From Xanthomonas hyacinthi (GTDB taxonomy: Bacteria; Pseudomonadota; Gammaproteobacteria; Xanthomonadales; Xanthomonadaceae), in contig NZ_CP043476.1 of assembly GCF_009769165.1 (NCBI RefSeq), positions 1,426,001 through 1,490,000 on the forward strand: a stretch of 64,000 nt of DNA, read 5' to 3'. A program made the translations under genes and the position numbers. Within the stretch, counting starts at the first letter, position 1; each line of letters starts with the position of its first letter. This document shows positions 9,713 through 19,442 of this stretch, one piece after another. The notes beneath the pieces were generated by a model, which had not been told where the DNA came from, did not search any database, and saw only the letters and a list, made by a program, of their open reading frames with translations.

Positions 9713-10423
9713 ATGCACGAGGAACCGGCCCTGAGTGCCTGGCACTACGTCGACGCCGCCCGCGACCGGCACGGCCCGCTGAGCACCGCGGTGCTGCTGG
9801 AGCGGCTGCGCGACGGCCTCCTGGACCGCGCCACCCTGGTCTGGCGCGAAGGCCTGCCGGAGTGGCGGCCGCTGCACGCGCTCGCCGACGAACTGGGTCT
9901 GCCGGCGACGTCGGCGCCGCCCCCGCTGCCGCCAGCGGCGAGCGCTGTCCCGAACGTGCCCGCCGCGGCTCCACGCAATGGCCTGTCCGGCTGCGGCATC
10001 GGTGCGCTCGTCGCAGTGGCGATGGGCGTGGCGCTGCTGGCGGTGGCCGGCATCCTCGCCGCCATTGCCGTCCCTGCCTATCAGGACTACACGCTGCACG
10101 CCAAGGCCGCGCTGGCGATCGGCAGCGTGGCGCCGCTGCAGGCGCAGATCGCCAGCTTCGCCGCGCAGCAGGGGCGCTGCCCGGTGAACGGCGACGCCGG
10201 CTTCGGCACCGCGCAAAGCTACGCCAGCGAATTCGTCGCGCAGGTGCGCATCGGCCGTTTCGACAACGGCCACTGCGGCCTGGAAGCCACGCTGCACGCG
10301 CCCGGCAAGGCCAGGCTGGATGGCAAGGCGCTGTGGCTGGACTACGATGAGCGGTCTTCGGCCTGGAACTGCAGTTCCGAGCTGGACGACCGCTACCTGC
10401 CCGCGCATTGCCGCGGCGGCTGA
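9713..10423 (+). CDS. GYF_2 domain protein with pilin-like C-terminus
   Basis: The product has 236 residues. Residues 9-60 form a GYF_2 (DUF4339) domain (AWHYVDAARDRHGPLS through WRPLHALADELG). A Pro/Ala linker precedes a hydrophobic helix at about 100-124 (IGALVAVAMGVALLAVAGIL) that runs into AAIAVPAYQDYTLHAKAALA, the end of the N-terminal helix of a type IV pilin, then a Cys-containing globular part. The prepilin cleavage motif (G-F-T-L-x-E) is absent, so it is unlikely to be processed like a pilin. It is tandem with another GYF_2 membrane protein at 10464. Confidence 0.8.
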   Translation: MHEEPALSAWHYVDAARDRHGPLSTAVLLERLRDGLLDRATLVWREGLPEWRPLHALADELGLPATSAPPPLPPAASAVPNVPAAAPRNGLSGCGIGALVAVAMGVALLAVAGILAAIAVPAYQDYTLHAKAALAIGSVAPLQAQIASFAAQQGRCPVNGDAGFGTAQSYASEFVAQVRIGRFDNGHCGLEATLHAPGKARLDGKALWLDYDERSSAWNCSSELDDRYLPAHCRGG

Positions 10424-10463
10424 GCGGCAACGGATGTTTCGACCGCAACCCTGGGGAACAGGA

Positions 10464-11414
10464 ATGAGTGAGTGGTACTACGCCGACGCCGCGCAGCAGC
10501 GCCATGGACCGATGCCGGCCGAGCAACTGCAGCAGCGCTTCCAGCGCGGCGAGGTGGGCCTGACCACGCTGGTCTGGCGCGACGGCCTCAGCGAATGGCA
10601 TCCGCTGGCCGATTTCGTCGACGAACTGGGTCTGGCCCAGGTGCCGGCGGCGATCACGCCGGACGCCGCCGTCGAGGCGCCGTCCGCGCCGTCCGTGCGC
10701 GCCGCGCAGGCATTGCCGGCGGCCTGGACCGTGCCGGACGCCGATGCCGCGGCGCATTCGCCTTATGCCGCGCCCACCGCCACGCTCGGCGAGGAACCGC
10801 GCCTCGTGGCTGACGGCGAGGTGGTGCAGGCCGGCTTCTGGAAGCGCGCCGCCGCCTACCTGATCGACGGCATGCTGGTCGGCGTCATCTCACAGACGAT
10901 CCAGATCGTGGTCTTTGCGGGCTTCTTGGGCTTCAGCAGCCTGGGCAGCGGTAGCCCCGATTTCAGCACCCCTGGCGGCATCGTTCTGCTGGTGCTGGTG
11001 TACCTGGTGCCGCTGACGATGTCGGCGCTGTACTTCGGCCTGTTCCACGCCTCGACCAGGCAGGCCACGCTGGGCAAGATGGCGGTCGGCATCAAGGTGG
11101 TGCGTCCCGATGGCAGCCGGATCAGCGTCGGCCGCGGCATCGGCCGCTACTTCGGCTTCCTGCTGAGCAGCCTGACCATCTTCATCGGCTTCCTGATGGC
11201 CGCCTTCACCGAGCGCAAGCAGGCCCTGCACGACATGCTCTGCGACACCCTGGTGGTGGACAAGTGGGCCTATACCGACCACCCGGAGTGGCAGCAGCGC
11301 AAGCTGGGCACGGTCACCGTGGTGATCCTGTCGCTGTTCGGCGTGCTGATGATCGGGGTGCTGCTGGTGCTGCTGCTGCTGATCGGCGTGGCGGCTAGTG
11401 GAAATTGGCACTGA
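10464..11414 (+). CDS. GYF_2 and RDD domain membrane protein
   Basis: The product has 316 residues. A GYF_2 domain occupies about residues 3-56 (WYYADAAQQRHGPMPAEQ through WHPLADFVDELG). After an Ala/Pro linker an RDD domain begins at FWKRAAAYLIDGMLVG, with four to five hydrophobic segments and the family motif ATLGKMAVGIKVV. RDD proteins are inner-membrane proteins of uncertain transport function. The ATG at 10464 was chosen because it opens the GYF_2 domain; the longer frame overlaps the previous gene. It appears paralogous at its N-terminus to the gene at 9713. Confidence 0.85.
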   Translation: MSEWYYADAAQQRHGPMPAEQLQQRFQRGEVGLTTLVWRDGLSEWHPLADFVDELGLAQVPAAITPDAAVEAPSAPSVRAAQALPAAWTVPDADAAAHSPYAAPTATLGEEPRLVADGEVVQAGFWKRAAAYLIDGMLVGVISQTIQIVVFAGFLGFSSLGSGSPDFSTPGGIVLLVLVYLVPLTMSALYFGLFHASTRQATLGKMAVGIKVVRPDGSRISVGRGIGRYFGFLLSSLTIFIGFLMAAFTERKQALHDMLCDTLVVDKWAYTDHPEWQQRKLGTVTVVILSLFGVLMIGVLLVLLLLIGVAASGNWH

Positions 11415-11562
11415 CGGCCGGGCCTCGGGACCGGGGACCCGGGACCTGAAGAACGGGGGTCGGTAGCGCTTCGTGAGCTTGCGCGGTTTCCGGCATCGCG
11501 GGGTGGGGGCGCTTGACAGTCGCCGCCGGACATGACCACTAATAAAAAAGAGACGCAGCTGA

Positions 11563-11589
11563 ACGCCCGGGGTCCCTGCCCCCGGGCGT
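11563..11589. terminator. GC hairpin upstream of topA
   Basis: Arms ACGCCCGGGG and CCCCGGGCGT pair perfectly around a 7-base loop. No T-run follows on the plus strand. It is a candidate terminator or topA 5'-leader hairpin within the 273-bp gap before topA. The rest of that gap holds a GGGACCGGGGACC-type repeat fragment at about 11424-11450 and no gene. Confidence 0.5.
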
Positions 11590-11687
11590 CGGCCTCTCTG
11601 AACACCGCAACGCTTCACTAACCGGAGCAATTGCGCCACCCTACCGCCCCCAGGGCGCCCGCCCCGCCCATCGAAGCCCAGTCCGCC

Positions 11688-14174
11688 ATGTCCAAGCACC
11701 TGCTCATCGTCGAATCGCCCGCCAAGGCCAAGACGATCAACAAATACCTCGGCAAGGACTTCCACGTCCTGGCCTCGTATGGGCACGTGCGCGACCTGAT
11801 CCCGAAGGAGGGCGCGGTGGATCCGGACGACGGCTTCGCGATGCGCTACGCGCTGATCGAGAAGAACGAGAAGCACGTCGAGGCCATCGCCAAGGCCGCC
11901 AAGATCGCCGAGGACATCTATCTGGCGACCGACCCGGACCGCGAGGGCGAAGCGATCAGCTGGCACATCGCCGAGATCCTGAAGGAGCGCGGGCTGCTCA
12001 AGGACAAGCCGCTGCACCGGGTGGTGTTCACCGAAATCACCCCGCGCGCGATCAAGGAGGCGATGGCCAACCCGCGCCAGATCGCCGTGGACCTGGTCGA
12101 TGCGCAGCAGGCGCGGCGCGCGCTGGACTACCTGGTCGGCTTCAACCTGTCGCCGGTGCTGTGGCGCAAGGTGCAGCGCGGCCTGTCCGCCGGCCGCGTG
12201 CAGTCACCGGCGCTGCGCATGATCGTCGAGCGCGAGGAGGAGATCGAAGCCTTCGTCGCCCGCGAATACTGGAGCATCGGCGCCGACTGCCTGCATCCCT
12301 CGCAGCCGTTCGCGGCCAAGCTGGTCAAGCTCGACGGGCAGAAGTTCGAACAGTTCACCATCACCGATGGCGACACCGCCGAAGCGGCGCGGATGCGCCT
12401 GCAGAAGGCCGCGCAGGGCGCGCTGCACGTTACCGACGTGGCCAGCAAGGAGCGCAAGCGCCGCCCGGCGCCGCCGTTCACCACCTCCACGCTGCAGCAG
12501 GAGGCCTCGCGCAAGCTCGGCTTCACCACCAGCCGCACCATGCGCGTGGCGCAGAAGCTGTACGAGGGCGTGACCCTGGGCGAGGAAGGCACGGTCGGCC
12601 TGATCAGCTACATGCGTACCGACTCGGTGAACCTGTCGCAGGACGCGCTGGCCGAGATCCGCGACCTGATCGCGCGCGACTTCGGCACCGGCGCGCTGCC
12701 GGACAAGTCGAACATGTACCAGACCAAGTCCAAGAACGCGCAGGAAGCGCACGAAGCGATCCGCCCGACCAGCGCGCTGCGTACCCCGGCGCAGATGGCC
12801 AAGTACCTGGACGAGGACGGCCGCCGCCTGTACGAGCTGATCTGGAAGCGCGCCGTGGCCTGCCAGATGGTGCCGGCGACGATGAACACCGTCACCGTGG
12901 AACTGGCCGCCGGCAACGAGCACAGCTTCCGCGCCAGCGGCACCACGGTGATCGACCCGGGTTTTTTGGCCGTGTACGAGGAAGGCAAGGACCAGAAGGC
13001 CGCCGAGGACGAGGACGAGGGCCGCAAGCTGCCGCCGATGAAGCCCGGCGACCGCATCCCGCTCGACCGCATCCATACCGACCAGCATTTCACCGAGCCG
13101 CCGCCGCGCTTTTCGGAAGCCTTGCTGGTCAAGACGCTCGAGGAATACGGCATCGGCCGTCCGTCGACCTACGCCTCGATCATCCAGACCCTGCTGTTCC
13201 GCAAGTACGTGGAACTGGACGCGCGCCGCTTCCGTCCGTCGGACGTGGGCCGCGCGGTCAGCAAATTCCTGTCCGGCCACTTCACCCGCTACGTCGACTA
13301 CGACTTCACCGCCAAGCTCGAGGACGAGCTGGACGCGGTGTCGCGCGGCGAAGAGGAATGGCGGCCGCTGATGGAGAAGTTCTGGGGTCCGTTCAAGGAA
13401 CTGGTCGAGGAGAAGAAGGAATCGGTGGACCGCTCCGAAGCCACCGGCGCGCGCGAACTCGGCACCGACCCCAAGACCGGCAAGCCGGTCAGCGTGCGGC
13501 TGGGCCGGTTCGGACCGTACGCGGCGATCGGCAGCACCGCCGAGGACGCCGAGGACAAGCCCAAGTTCGCCTCGCTGCGGCCGGGCCAGAGCATGCACAC
13601 CATCACCCTGGAAGACGCGCTGGAGCTGTTCCTGATGCCGCGCGCCTTGGGCGAGGACAAGGGCGAGGAGGTCAGCGTCGGCATCGGCCGCTTCGGCCCG
13701 TTCGCCAAGCGCGGCAGCGTCTATGCCTCGCTGAAGAAGGAAGACGACCCGTACACCATCGACCTGGCGCGCGCGGTGTTCCTGATCGAAGAGAAGGAAG
13801 AGATCGCGCGCAACCGCATCATCAAGGAATTCGCCGGCAGCGACATCCAGGTGCTCAACGGCCGCTTCGGCCCGTACATCAGCGACGGCAAGCTCAACGG
13901 CAAGATCCCCAAGGACCGCGAGCCGGCCACGCTGACCCTGGAAGAAGTGCAGAAGCTGCTGGAAGAGACCGGCAAGCCGGCACGGCGCGGCTTCGGCGCG
14001 AAGAAGGCCGCGGCCAAGAAGGAAGCGGCGCCGAAGAAGAGCGCAGCCAAGAAGGCCGCGGCCGACGCCCCGGCCAAGCCCGCGGCGAAGAAGGCGGTCA
14101 AGAAGGCGGCGAAGAAGACCGTGAAGAAAGCGGTCAAGAAAGTAGTCGAGAAGGCCGCCGCCAGGCGCGCTTGA
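11688..14174 (+). CDS. topA: DNA topoisomerase I
   Basis: The product has 828 residues. The TOPRIM domain starts at once (LLIVESPAKAKTINKYLG) and includes DPDREGEAISWH. The catalytic Tyr is near residue 308 in GLISYMRTDSVNLS. Instead of Cys-rich zinc fingers, the C-terminal part carries repeats of a GRFGPYA-type motif (about residues 604, 664 and 725), then about 60 residues of Lys/Ala-rich tail likely to bind DNA. It relaxes negative supercoils. The start at 11688 skips a Pro/Ala stretch and opens exactly on the conserved N-terminus. Confidence 0.96.
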   Translation: MSKHLLIVESPAKAKTINKYLGKDFHVLASYGHVRDLIPKEGAVDPDDGFAMRYALIEKNEKHVEAIAKAAKIAEDIYLATDPDREGEAISWHIAEILKERGLLKDKPLHRVVFTEITPRAIKEAMANPRQIAVDLVDAQQARRALDYLVGFNLSPVLWRKVQRGLSAGRVQSPALRMIVEREEEIEAFVAREYWSIGADCLHPSQPFAAKLVKLDGQKFEQFTITDGDTAEAARMRLQKAAQGALHVTDVASKERKRRPAPPFTTSTLQQEASRKLGFTTSRTMRVAQKLYEGVTLGEEGTVGLISYMRTDSVNLSQDALAEIRDLIARDFGTGALPDKSNMYQTKSKNAQEAHEAIRPTSALRTPAQMAKYLDEDGRRLYELIWKRAVACQMVPATMNTVTVELAAGNEHSFRASGTTVIDPGFLAVYEEGKDQKAAEDEDEGRKLPPMKPGDRIPLDRIHTDQHFTEPPPRFSEALLVKTLEEYGIGRPSTYASIIQTLLFRKYVELDARRFRPSDVGRAVSKFLSGHFTRYVDYDFTAKLEDELDAVSRGEEEWRPLMEKFWGPFKELVEEKKESVDRSEATGARELGTDPKTGKPVSVRLGRFGPYAAIGSTAEDAEDKPKFASLRPGQSMHTITLEDALELFLMPRALGEDKGEEVSVGIGRFGPFAKRGSVYASLKKEDDPYTIDLARAVFLIEEKEEIARNRIIKEFAGSDIQVLNGRFGPYISDGKLNGKIPKDREPATLTLEEVQKLLEETGKPARRGFGAKKAAAKKEAAPKKSAAKKAAADAPAKPAAKKAVKKAAKKTVKKAVKKVVEKAAARRA

Positions 14175-14264
14175 CCTGCGGGCGGCAAGGGCGGGCGCAG
14201 TAGCGAACGCCCTTGCCGCCCGCCAGCGTTGCTCCGCCGCGATGACCTGCCGCATCATGCGCGC

Positions 14265-14825
14265 ATGACCGATCTGTCGCTCAGCCAAGCCGTCGCCGTC
14301 CTGCAGCAAGGCGGGGTCATCGCCTATCCCACCGAAGCGGTCTGGGGCCTAGGCTGCGATCCGCACGACCAGGCGGCGGTGACCCGGCTGCTGCGGATCA
14401 AGCAGCGGCCGCTGGAGAAAGGCCTGATCGTGGTCGCCGCCGAACTGGAACCGTTGCGCCCGCTGCTGGACGTGGCGGCGCTGCCGCCGGCGCGCCTGGC
14501 CGCGGTACTGGCCAGCTGGCCCGGGGCGCATACCTGGGTGCTGCCGGCCGCGGCGCAGGCGCCGCCCTGGATCACCGGCGCGCACCGCGGCATCGCGGTG
14601 CGGATCAGCGCGCATCCGCAGGTGGCGGCCCTGTGCCGCGCCTGGGGCGGGGCATTGGTCTCGACCAGCGCCAATCGTGGCGGCGAGCCGCCGGCGCGGC
14701 AGCGCGCCGACCTGGACCCGCAGCTACTGGCTGCACTCGATGGCGTGGTCGCTGGCCAGACCGGCGGCCTGGCCCAGCCCACCCCGATCCGCGACGCCGT
14801 CAGCGGCGAGATCCTGCGCGCCTGA
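14265..14825 (+). CDS. tsaC: Threonylcarbamoyl-AMP synthase TsaC
   Basis: The product has 186 residues. It has the YrdC fold signature: YPTEAVWGLGCDPHD near residue 20, KQRPLEKGLIVVA (Lys/Arg substrate site) and ALVSTSANRGGEPPA. It makes threonylcarbamoyl-AMP from Thr, bicarbonate and ATP for tRNA t6A37. The ATG at 14265 fits the family start; the longer frame adds 12 unrelated residues. Confidence 0.94.
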   Translation: MTDLSLSQAVAVLQQGGVIAYPTEAVWGLGCDPHDQAAVTRLLRIKQRPLEKGLIVVAAELEPLRPLLDVAALPPARLAAVLASWPGAHTWVLPAAAQAPPWITGAHRGIAVRISAHPQVAALCRAWGGALVSTSANRGGEPPARQRADLDPQLLAALDGVVAGQTGGLAQPTPIRDAVSGEILRA

Positions 14826-14890
14826 GCGGGTTGCCGATCCCCGCCCGGTCCCGGCTTTCCCTGGCCGGCGAAGGCGCGCAAGATGCGCGC

Positions 14891-15616
14891 ATGCCCGCTC
14901 TCGTCCGCCCTGCCCTGCTCCTGTGTGCGCTGCTGCCGTTGGCCGGCGCCGCGTGCGCGCAGAGCACGCAGACCACGCAGACCACGCACAGCGATGGCGC
15001 GCAGGGTTCGGTGCGCATCTACCGCTGCGTCGGCAGCGCCGGCGCGGTCAGCCTGCAGAACGCGCCCTGCGAGAACGCACGCCAGCAACAGGTGCTGGAC
15101 ATGCAGCGCCCGCGCGATCCGCCGGCGCGCCCGACCACCACGCTCAGCACCGATCCGGCACGCGCCGCCGCAGCGCCGGCGCCGCTGCCGCAGCGCGAGA
15201 TCCGCATCGTCAGCGTGCAGCCGCCGCAGCCGATGTACGAATGCGTCACCAGCGAGGGCCAGCGCTATACCAGCGACGACAACGAAGGCAATCCGCGCTG
15301 GGTGCCGCTGTGGACCATCGGCTATGCCGGCGGCGACGGCGACGGCCATCGCCGCGGCCATGGCGGTGATGCAGGCAGCCGCCCGCGCCCGCCGCCGGTG
15401 TATCCCGGCGCCGGCGTGGTGCTGCCGGCCGGCAGCACGCTGCTCCGCGACACCTGCAACGCCCTGCCGGCGCAGGAAGTGTGCGCGCGCCTGGGCGACC
15501 GCCGCTGGGAACTGATCCGCCGCTACAACAGCGCGCTGCAGAGCGAGCGCCGCGCGCTGGAAACCGAGCAGCGCGGCATCGACGCGCGCATCGACCGCGA
15601 CTGCGGCGGTAGCTGA
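14891..15616 (+). CDS. Exported DUF4124-type protein
   Basis: The product has 241 residues. It has a signal peptide (PALLLCALLPLAGAACAQ) and then a DUF4124-like unit (VRIYRCVGSAGAVSLQNAPC), a short Cys-bearing motif common in Xanthomonadaceae envelope proteins. A Pro-rich linker and a second Cys-containing region follow. The stop overlaps the next ATG (TGATG), so the two paralogue-like genes are translationally coupled. Function is unknown. Confidence 0.75.
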   Translation: MPALVRPALLLCALLPLAGAACAQSTQTTQTTHSDGAQGSVRIYRCVGSAGAVSLQNAPCENARQQQVLDMQRPRDPPARPTTTLSTDPARAAAAPAPLPQREIRIVSVQPPQPMYECVTSEGQRYTSDDNEGNPRWVPLWTIGYAGGDGDGHRRGHGGDAGSRPRPPPVYPGAGVVLPAGSTLLRDTCNALPAQEVCARLGDRRWELIRRYNSALQSERRALETEQRGIDARIDRDCGGS

Positions 15617-16242
15617 TGCGCCGCAGCGCCTGCCTTGCGGCGCTGCTGGCCTGCGCCGGCGCCGCGCAGGCAGAGCAAGTGGTGTTCTATCGCTGCACCG
15701 ATGCGCACGACAACCTGACCGTGCAGAACCAGCCGTGCCCCAAGGGCATGCGCCAGCAGAAGAAGATCATGCAGGGCGTCGGCCGCGCGCCCGCGCAAGC
15801 GCCGGGTGTCGCGCCAGCGGCCCCAGCCGCGCCCGCACCGCCGGCACCCGCACCGGCACCCGTCGCCGCCCCGCCCGATCCGCCGACAGCACCGGCGCAG
15901 ACCGCGCCGCGCCTGCCGCCGCCCGCGCTATACGCCTGCACCACCTACGCGCAGCAACGCTACGTCGGCGAAGTCGCCGAGCCCGCGCCGCGCTGCGTTC
16001 CCTTGCGCACCACCGGCCTGGACGGCAGCCCCGACAAGGCCGGCGGCAGCGCCTGCGAAGTGCTGCGCGACCGCTGCGAGGCGCTGCCCGAGGCCGGCAT
16101 CTGCGAGGCCTGGAAGAGCCATGTGGCCGAAGCCGAGACGCACTGGCGCTTCGCCGTGCCCGAGCACGCGGAGCAATTGCGGCAGGAATTCCTGCGTCGC
16201 CAGCAGCTGCTCGAGGCGAGCAGCTGCGGCGCGCCGGACTAG
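15616..16242 (+). CDS. Exported DUF4124-type protein, coupled to the previous gene
   Basis: The product has 208 residues with a signal peptide (CLAALLACAGAAQA), a DUF4124 unit (VVFYRCTDAHDNLTVQNQPC), a Pro/Ala linker of about 55 residues and a Cys-rich C-terminal region. The layout parallels the upstream protein, including the repeated YxCxT-YxxQRY stretch, which suggests tandem duplication followed by divergence. No function can be assigned. Confidence 0.78.
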   Translation: MRRSACLAALLACAGAAQAEQVVFYRCTDAHDNLTVQNQPCPKGMRQQKKIMQGVGRAPAQAPGVAPAAPAAPAPPAPAPAPVAAPPDPPTAPAQTAPRLPPPALYACTTYAQQRYVGEVAEPAPRCVPLRTTGLDGSPDKAGGSACEVLRDRCEALPEAGICEAWKSHVAEAETHWRFAVPEHAEQLRQEFLRRQQLLEASSCGAPD

Positions 16243-16275
16243 GACGGTTTCGGCCTGGTTGTTACCGTGCGCGAA

Positions 16276-16307
16276 ATATTGTGGGACTTCAGTCGCCCCC
16301 ACAATAT
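16276..16307. terminator. Hairpin between convergent genes
   Basis: Arms ATATTGTGGG and CCCACAATAT pair perfectly over 10 bp with a 12-base loop. The hairpin sits between the DUF4124 gene (rightward) and the SDR gene (leftward) and is a plausible two-way terminator. Confidence 0.65.
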
Positions 16308-16318
16308 GGCGGCAGGAC

Positions 16319-17092
16319 CTAAAACCCGTAGCGCAGAAATCCGCCGTCCACCGCGATGCATTCGCCGGTGATGTAGCTGGCCGCCGGCAGGCACAGGAAG
16401 CCGACCGCGGCCGCCACTTCCTCCGGCTCGCCGATCCGCCGCATCGGCGTGCGCTCGATCACCTGCTCGTAGTAGTCCGGATCCGACAGCGGCCCCGAAG
16501 TGCGGCGGGTACGGATGTACCACGGCGCCACCGCATTGACCCGGATCCCGTCCTCGGCCCATTCGGCGGCCAGGTTGCGGGTCAGCTGGTGCAGCGCGGC
16601 CTTGGTCATGCCGTACGGCGCGCCGCTGCGCACGTGGGTCAGCCCGGACACGCTGCCGACGTTGACGATCGCCGACGCCGCATGCTGCGCCAGCAGCGGA
16701 TGCGCGTAGCGCGACAGTTCGAACGCGGAGAACAGGTTGGTCTCGAAGATGCCGCGCCACTCGTCCTCGGTGTAGTCCACCGCGGCCTTGCTGAGGTTGC
16801 CGCCGGCGTTGTTGATCAGCAGGTGCAGGCCGTCGGCGTGGTCCTCGACCCAGTCCAGGATCTCGCGCCGGTCCTCGTCGTCGGCCACGTCGGCGGCCAG
16901 CGCCAGGATGCGGCGCTCGGGATAGGCATCGGCCAGCTCGTCGCGCGCCGCCTCCAGCGCATCGAGGTCGCGCGCCACCAGCAGCAGCTCGGCGCCGAAA
17001 CCGAGCAGTTCGCGCGCGATCGCCAGGCCGATGCCGGCGCTGGCGCCGGTGATCAATGCGCTCTGTCCGTCCAGCCGCCAACGTTGCTGCAT
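16319..17092 (-). CDS. SDR family oxidoreductase
   Basis: The product has 257 residues of a classical short-chain dehydrogenase: cofactor motif [10 protein letters not shown] near residue 14, NNAGG near 92, and the catalytic Tyr-Lys pair in YGMTKAAL. The closest recognisable subgroup is tropinone-reductase-like enzymes. The substrate is not predictable. The ATG at 17092 begins MQQRWRL, right before the Rossmann fold; upstream codons lie in the divergent promoter of the small lipoprotein-like gene at 17156. Confidence 0.9.
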   Translation of the reverse strand: MQQRWRLDGQSALITGASAGIGLAIARELLGFGAELLLVARDLDALEAARDELADAYPERRILALAADVADDEDRREILDWVEDHADGLHLLINNAGGNLSKAAVDYTEDEWRGIFETNLFSAFELSRYAHPLLAQHAASAIVNVGSVSGLTHVRSGAPYGMTKAALHQLTRNLAAEWAEDGIRVNAVAPWYIRTRRTSGPLSDPDYYEQVIERTPMRRIGEPEEVAAAVGFLCLPAASYITGECIAVDGGFLRYGF

Positions 17093-17155
17093 CGCCTTGC
17101 CTGTCTGCACCGGGGTGGGCGTAGGATAACGCTCACGCTCAACGAGGTCGCCCCT

Positions 17156-17383
17156 ATGCACGGTTCATTGCGCTTGCTGACGTTGGCACTCTCGCTGCTG
17201 GCCGCGCTGGCCGCGTGCAAGCCGGCACCGCCGAAACCGGCGGACAAACCACCCGAACCCCAGGCCGGCGCGCTGCGCGCGGCGATCGCGCAGCCGCTGG
17301 ACCGCGCCAAGCAGGCGCAAGCGAGCTCCGAGCAGGCCGTGGCCGCGCAGAACGCGGCGATCGTCGCCGCCACCGGGCAATAA
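17156..17383 (+). CDS. Small lipoprotein-like protein
   Basis: The product has 75 residues. It has a signal sequence ([17 protein letters not shown]) with a lipobox LAAC at about residues 17-20, then a Pro/Lys stretch and an Ala/Gln-rich helix. Anchoring in the membrane as a lipoprotein is inferred. It is followed by GC-rich inverted repeats that may terminate it. Function is unknown. Confidence 0.65.
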   Translation: MHGSLRLLTLALSLLAALAACKPAPPKPADKPPEPQAGALRAAIAQPLDRAKQAQASSEQAVAAQNAAIVAATGQ

Positions 17384-17459
17384 AAACGCCGGCGTCGGCC
17401 GGCGGCGTTCCTTGCTTGCAGCGGCGCGCGCCGGATGGCGGGCGCGCCTCACGCCTGCA

Positions 17460-19358
17460 TCAGAAGCCGCAGAAGCAGTAGGCCAGCGCCTTGACCGGGG
17501 CGCCGGGGCGCTTGTCGGTGGCGTCCTGCACGAAGCGCAACTGGGTGTCCAGCTCCGGCATGCTGCGCGCCAGCACGGCATGCGCCAGCGCCGAATCGCC
17601 CAGCATCCACGCGCCCATGCGGCTGCCGGCGAAACCGTTGACGAACTGCGCGAACGGCGTGGCCGGCTTCTCGATGTAGCGCACGCGGTATTTGTCGCGA
17701 TCGCCCAGCTTGGCCCGCGCGGCGGCATCGGCCACCGCGTCCTTGAAGCCGCCGAACGCGTCCACCAGACCGCGTTCCTTGGCCTGCGCACCGCTCCACA
17801 CGCGGCCGCGCGCGACCCGGTCGATCGCCTCGACCGGCTTGTTGCGCGCCTGCGCGACCTTGCCGGTGAAGTCGGCATAGCCCTTGTTGATCACCGACTG
17901 GATCACCTGCCCCACCACCGGATCCATCGGCCGGGTGACGTCGAACGCCCCGGCGAAACGGGTGGTGCCGACGCCGTCGGTATGCACGCCGATCTTGTCC
18001 AGGCTACGGGTCAGGTTGGGGATCATGCCGAAGATGCCGATCGAGCCGGTGATCGTCGACGGATCGGCGTAGATGCGATCGGCGTTCATGCTGATCCAGT
18101 AACCGCCGGACGCGGCCAGATCGCCCATCGACACCACCACCGGCTTGCCGGCCGCCTTCAGCGCCACCACCTCGCGGCGGATCTGCTCGGAGGCGAATAC
18201 TTCGCCGCCCGGCGAATCCACGCGCAGCACCACCGCCTTGACCGCCTCGTCGTCGCGCGCCTCGCGCAGCAGCGCCGCGGTCGATTCGCCGCCGATGCGC
18301 CCGGCCGGCTGCTCGCCGCCGCTGATCTCGCCCGCGGCGACCACCACCGCCACCTGCGGCCGCGAATCCACCGGCGAACGGCGCAGATCCAGCTGCTGCA
18401 GATAGGCATCCAGATCGACGCTGCGGAAGCCGCTGTCGGCATCGTCGTCGGCGACGCCGCGCTTGGTCAGCAATTGCTCGACCTCCTCACGGGTCTTCAG
18501 GCCGTCCACCAGCTTCTGCTGCAGCGCGAACTTGGCCATGTCGCCGCCGGCCGCGGCGATGCCTTCGGGCATCGTGTCGATGCCGGCGGCGATCTGCTCC
18601 GGCGCCAGCTTGCGCGCCCTGGCGATGTCGGCCACGTAGCGCTGCCACACGTCGTTCATCCAGAACAGGTCGGCTTCCTTGGACGCCGGCGAGGCCGCAT
18701 CGAGCACGTACGGCTCGGCCGCGGACTTGAACTCGCCGACCTTGAACAGGTGCACGTCCACGCCGAGCTTGTCCTGCAGACCCTCGCGGAAGTACTGGCG
18801 GTAGCGGCCCAGGCCTTCCAGCACTACCGAACCCATCGGATCCAGGTAGACCTCGTTGGCCTGCGCGGCCAGCAGGTACTGCGCCTGGCTCAGGCTGTCG
18901 CTGTAGGCCACGACCTGCTTGCCGGAGGCGCGCAGGTCCTGCAGCGCCGCGACCACTTCGCGCATCGAGGCGAAGCCGCTGGGCTGCAGCTTGTCCAGGC
19001 GCAGCGCCACGCGCTCGATCTTCGCATCGGTCTTGGCCGCTTCCAGCGCGCGCAGCAGATCGCGCAACTGGATCTCCTCGGCGCCCTTGTCGCCCATCGC
19101 CTTGGTCAGCGCGCGGCTGACCGGATCGGCGCTGAACTGCTCGACCAGGGTGCCTTCCGGCGCGATCAGCAGGGTGGTGCGGTCGCGCAGCGTCTTGGCG
19201 CCGTCGCCGCGCGCCATCGCGAACACGAGCGCCAACAGGAGCAGCAGCAGGAAGCCGAAGAACACCAGGTTCAGGATCAGCCGGCGGGTAAAGTTCATCA
19301 CATCCCATAGGCCAACGAAGAAGCTGGCGATGGGGCTGCGACGCACGGGTTGGTTCAT
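17460..19358 (-). CDS. sppA: Signal peptide peptidase SppA, 67K type
   Basis: The product has 632 residues. An N-terminal membrane anchor (about 26-47) is followed by two tandem S49 domains. The first carries the catalytic Lys in FKVGEFKSAAEPYV; the second carries the nucleophile Ser in ASGGYWISM. The length matches the long double-domain SppA of Gram-negatives. It degrades leftover signal peptides in the inner membrane. The ATG at 19358 begins MNQPVRRSP, before the anchor. Confidence 0.93.
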   Translation of the reverse strand: MNQPVRRSPIASFFVGLWDVMNFTRRLILNLVFFGFLLLLLLALVFAMARGDGAKTLRDRTTLLIAPEGTLVEQFSADPVSRALTKAMGDKGAEEIQLRDLLRALEAAKTDAKIERVALRLDKLQPSGFASMREVVAALQDLRASGKQVVAYSDSLSQAQYLLAAQANEVYLDPMGSVVLEGLGRYRQYFREGLQDKLGVDVHLFKVGEFKSAAEPYVLDAASPASKEADLFWMNDVWQRYVADIARARKLAPEQIAAGIDTMPEGIAAAGGDMAKFALQQKLVDGLKTREEVEQLLTKRGVADDDADSGFRSVDLDAYLQQLDLRRSPVDSRPQVAVVVAAGEISGGEQPAGRIGGESTAALLREARDDEAVKAVVLRVDSPGGEVFASEQIRREVVALKAAGKPVVVSMGDLAASGGYWISMNADRIYADPSTITGSIGIFGMIPNLTRSLDKIGVHTDGVGTTRFAGAFDVTRPMDPVVGQVIQSVINKGYADFTGKVAQARNKPVEAIDRVARGRVWSGAQAKERGLVDAFGGFKDAVADAAARAKLGDRDKYRVRYIEKPATPFAQFVNGFAGSRMGAWMLGDSALAHAVLARSMPELDTQLRFVQDATDKRPGAPVKALAYCFCGF

Positions 19359-19442
19359 GGAAAAACTCCGAAAGGAAGGCGTCTTGCGCGCGTGCAGCAT
19401 ACCGGCTGTGCCGGCGCCACACATGCGCCTGAAGTCAGGGGG

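Noticed and set aside
9713..10423. Type IV pilin gene
   Set aside because: The prepilin peptidase motif is missing and a GYF_2 domain precedes the helix, so it is not a standard pilin.
12204..14309. Long frame antisense to topA (701 codons)
   Set aside because: It is a high-GC shadow, with Arg/Ala/Gly/Leu-rich sequence and no domain, opposite a clear gene. The same applies to the 1335-codon frame opposite mdtA-mdtB.
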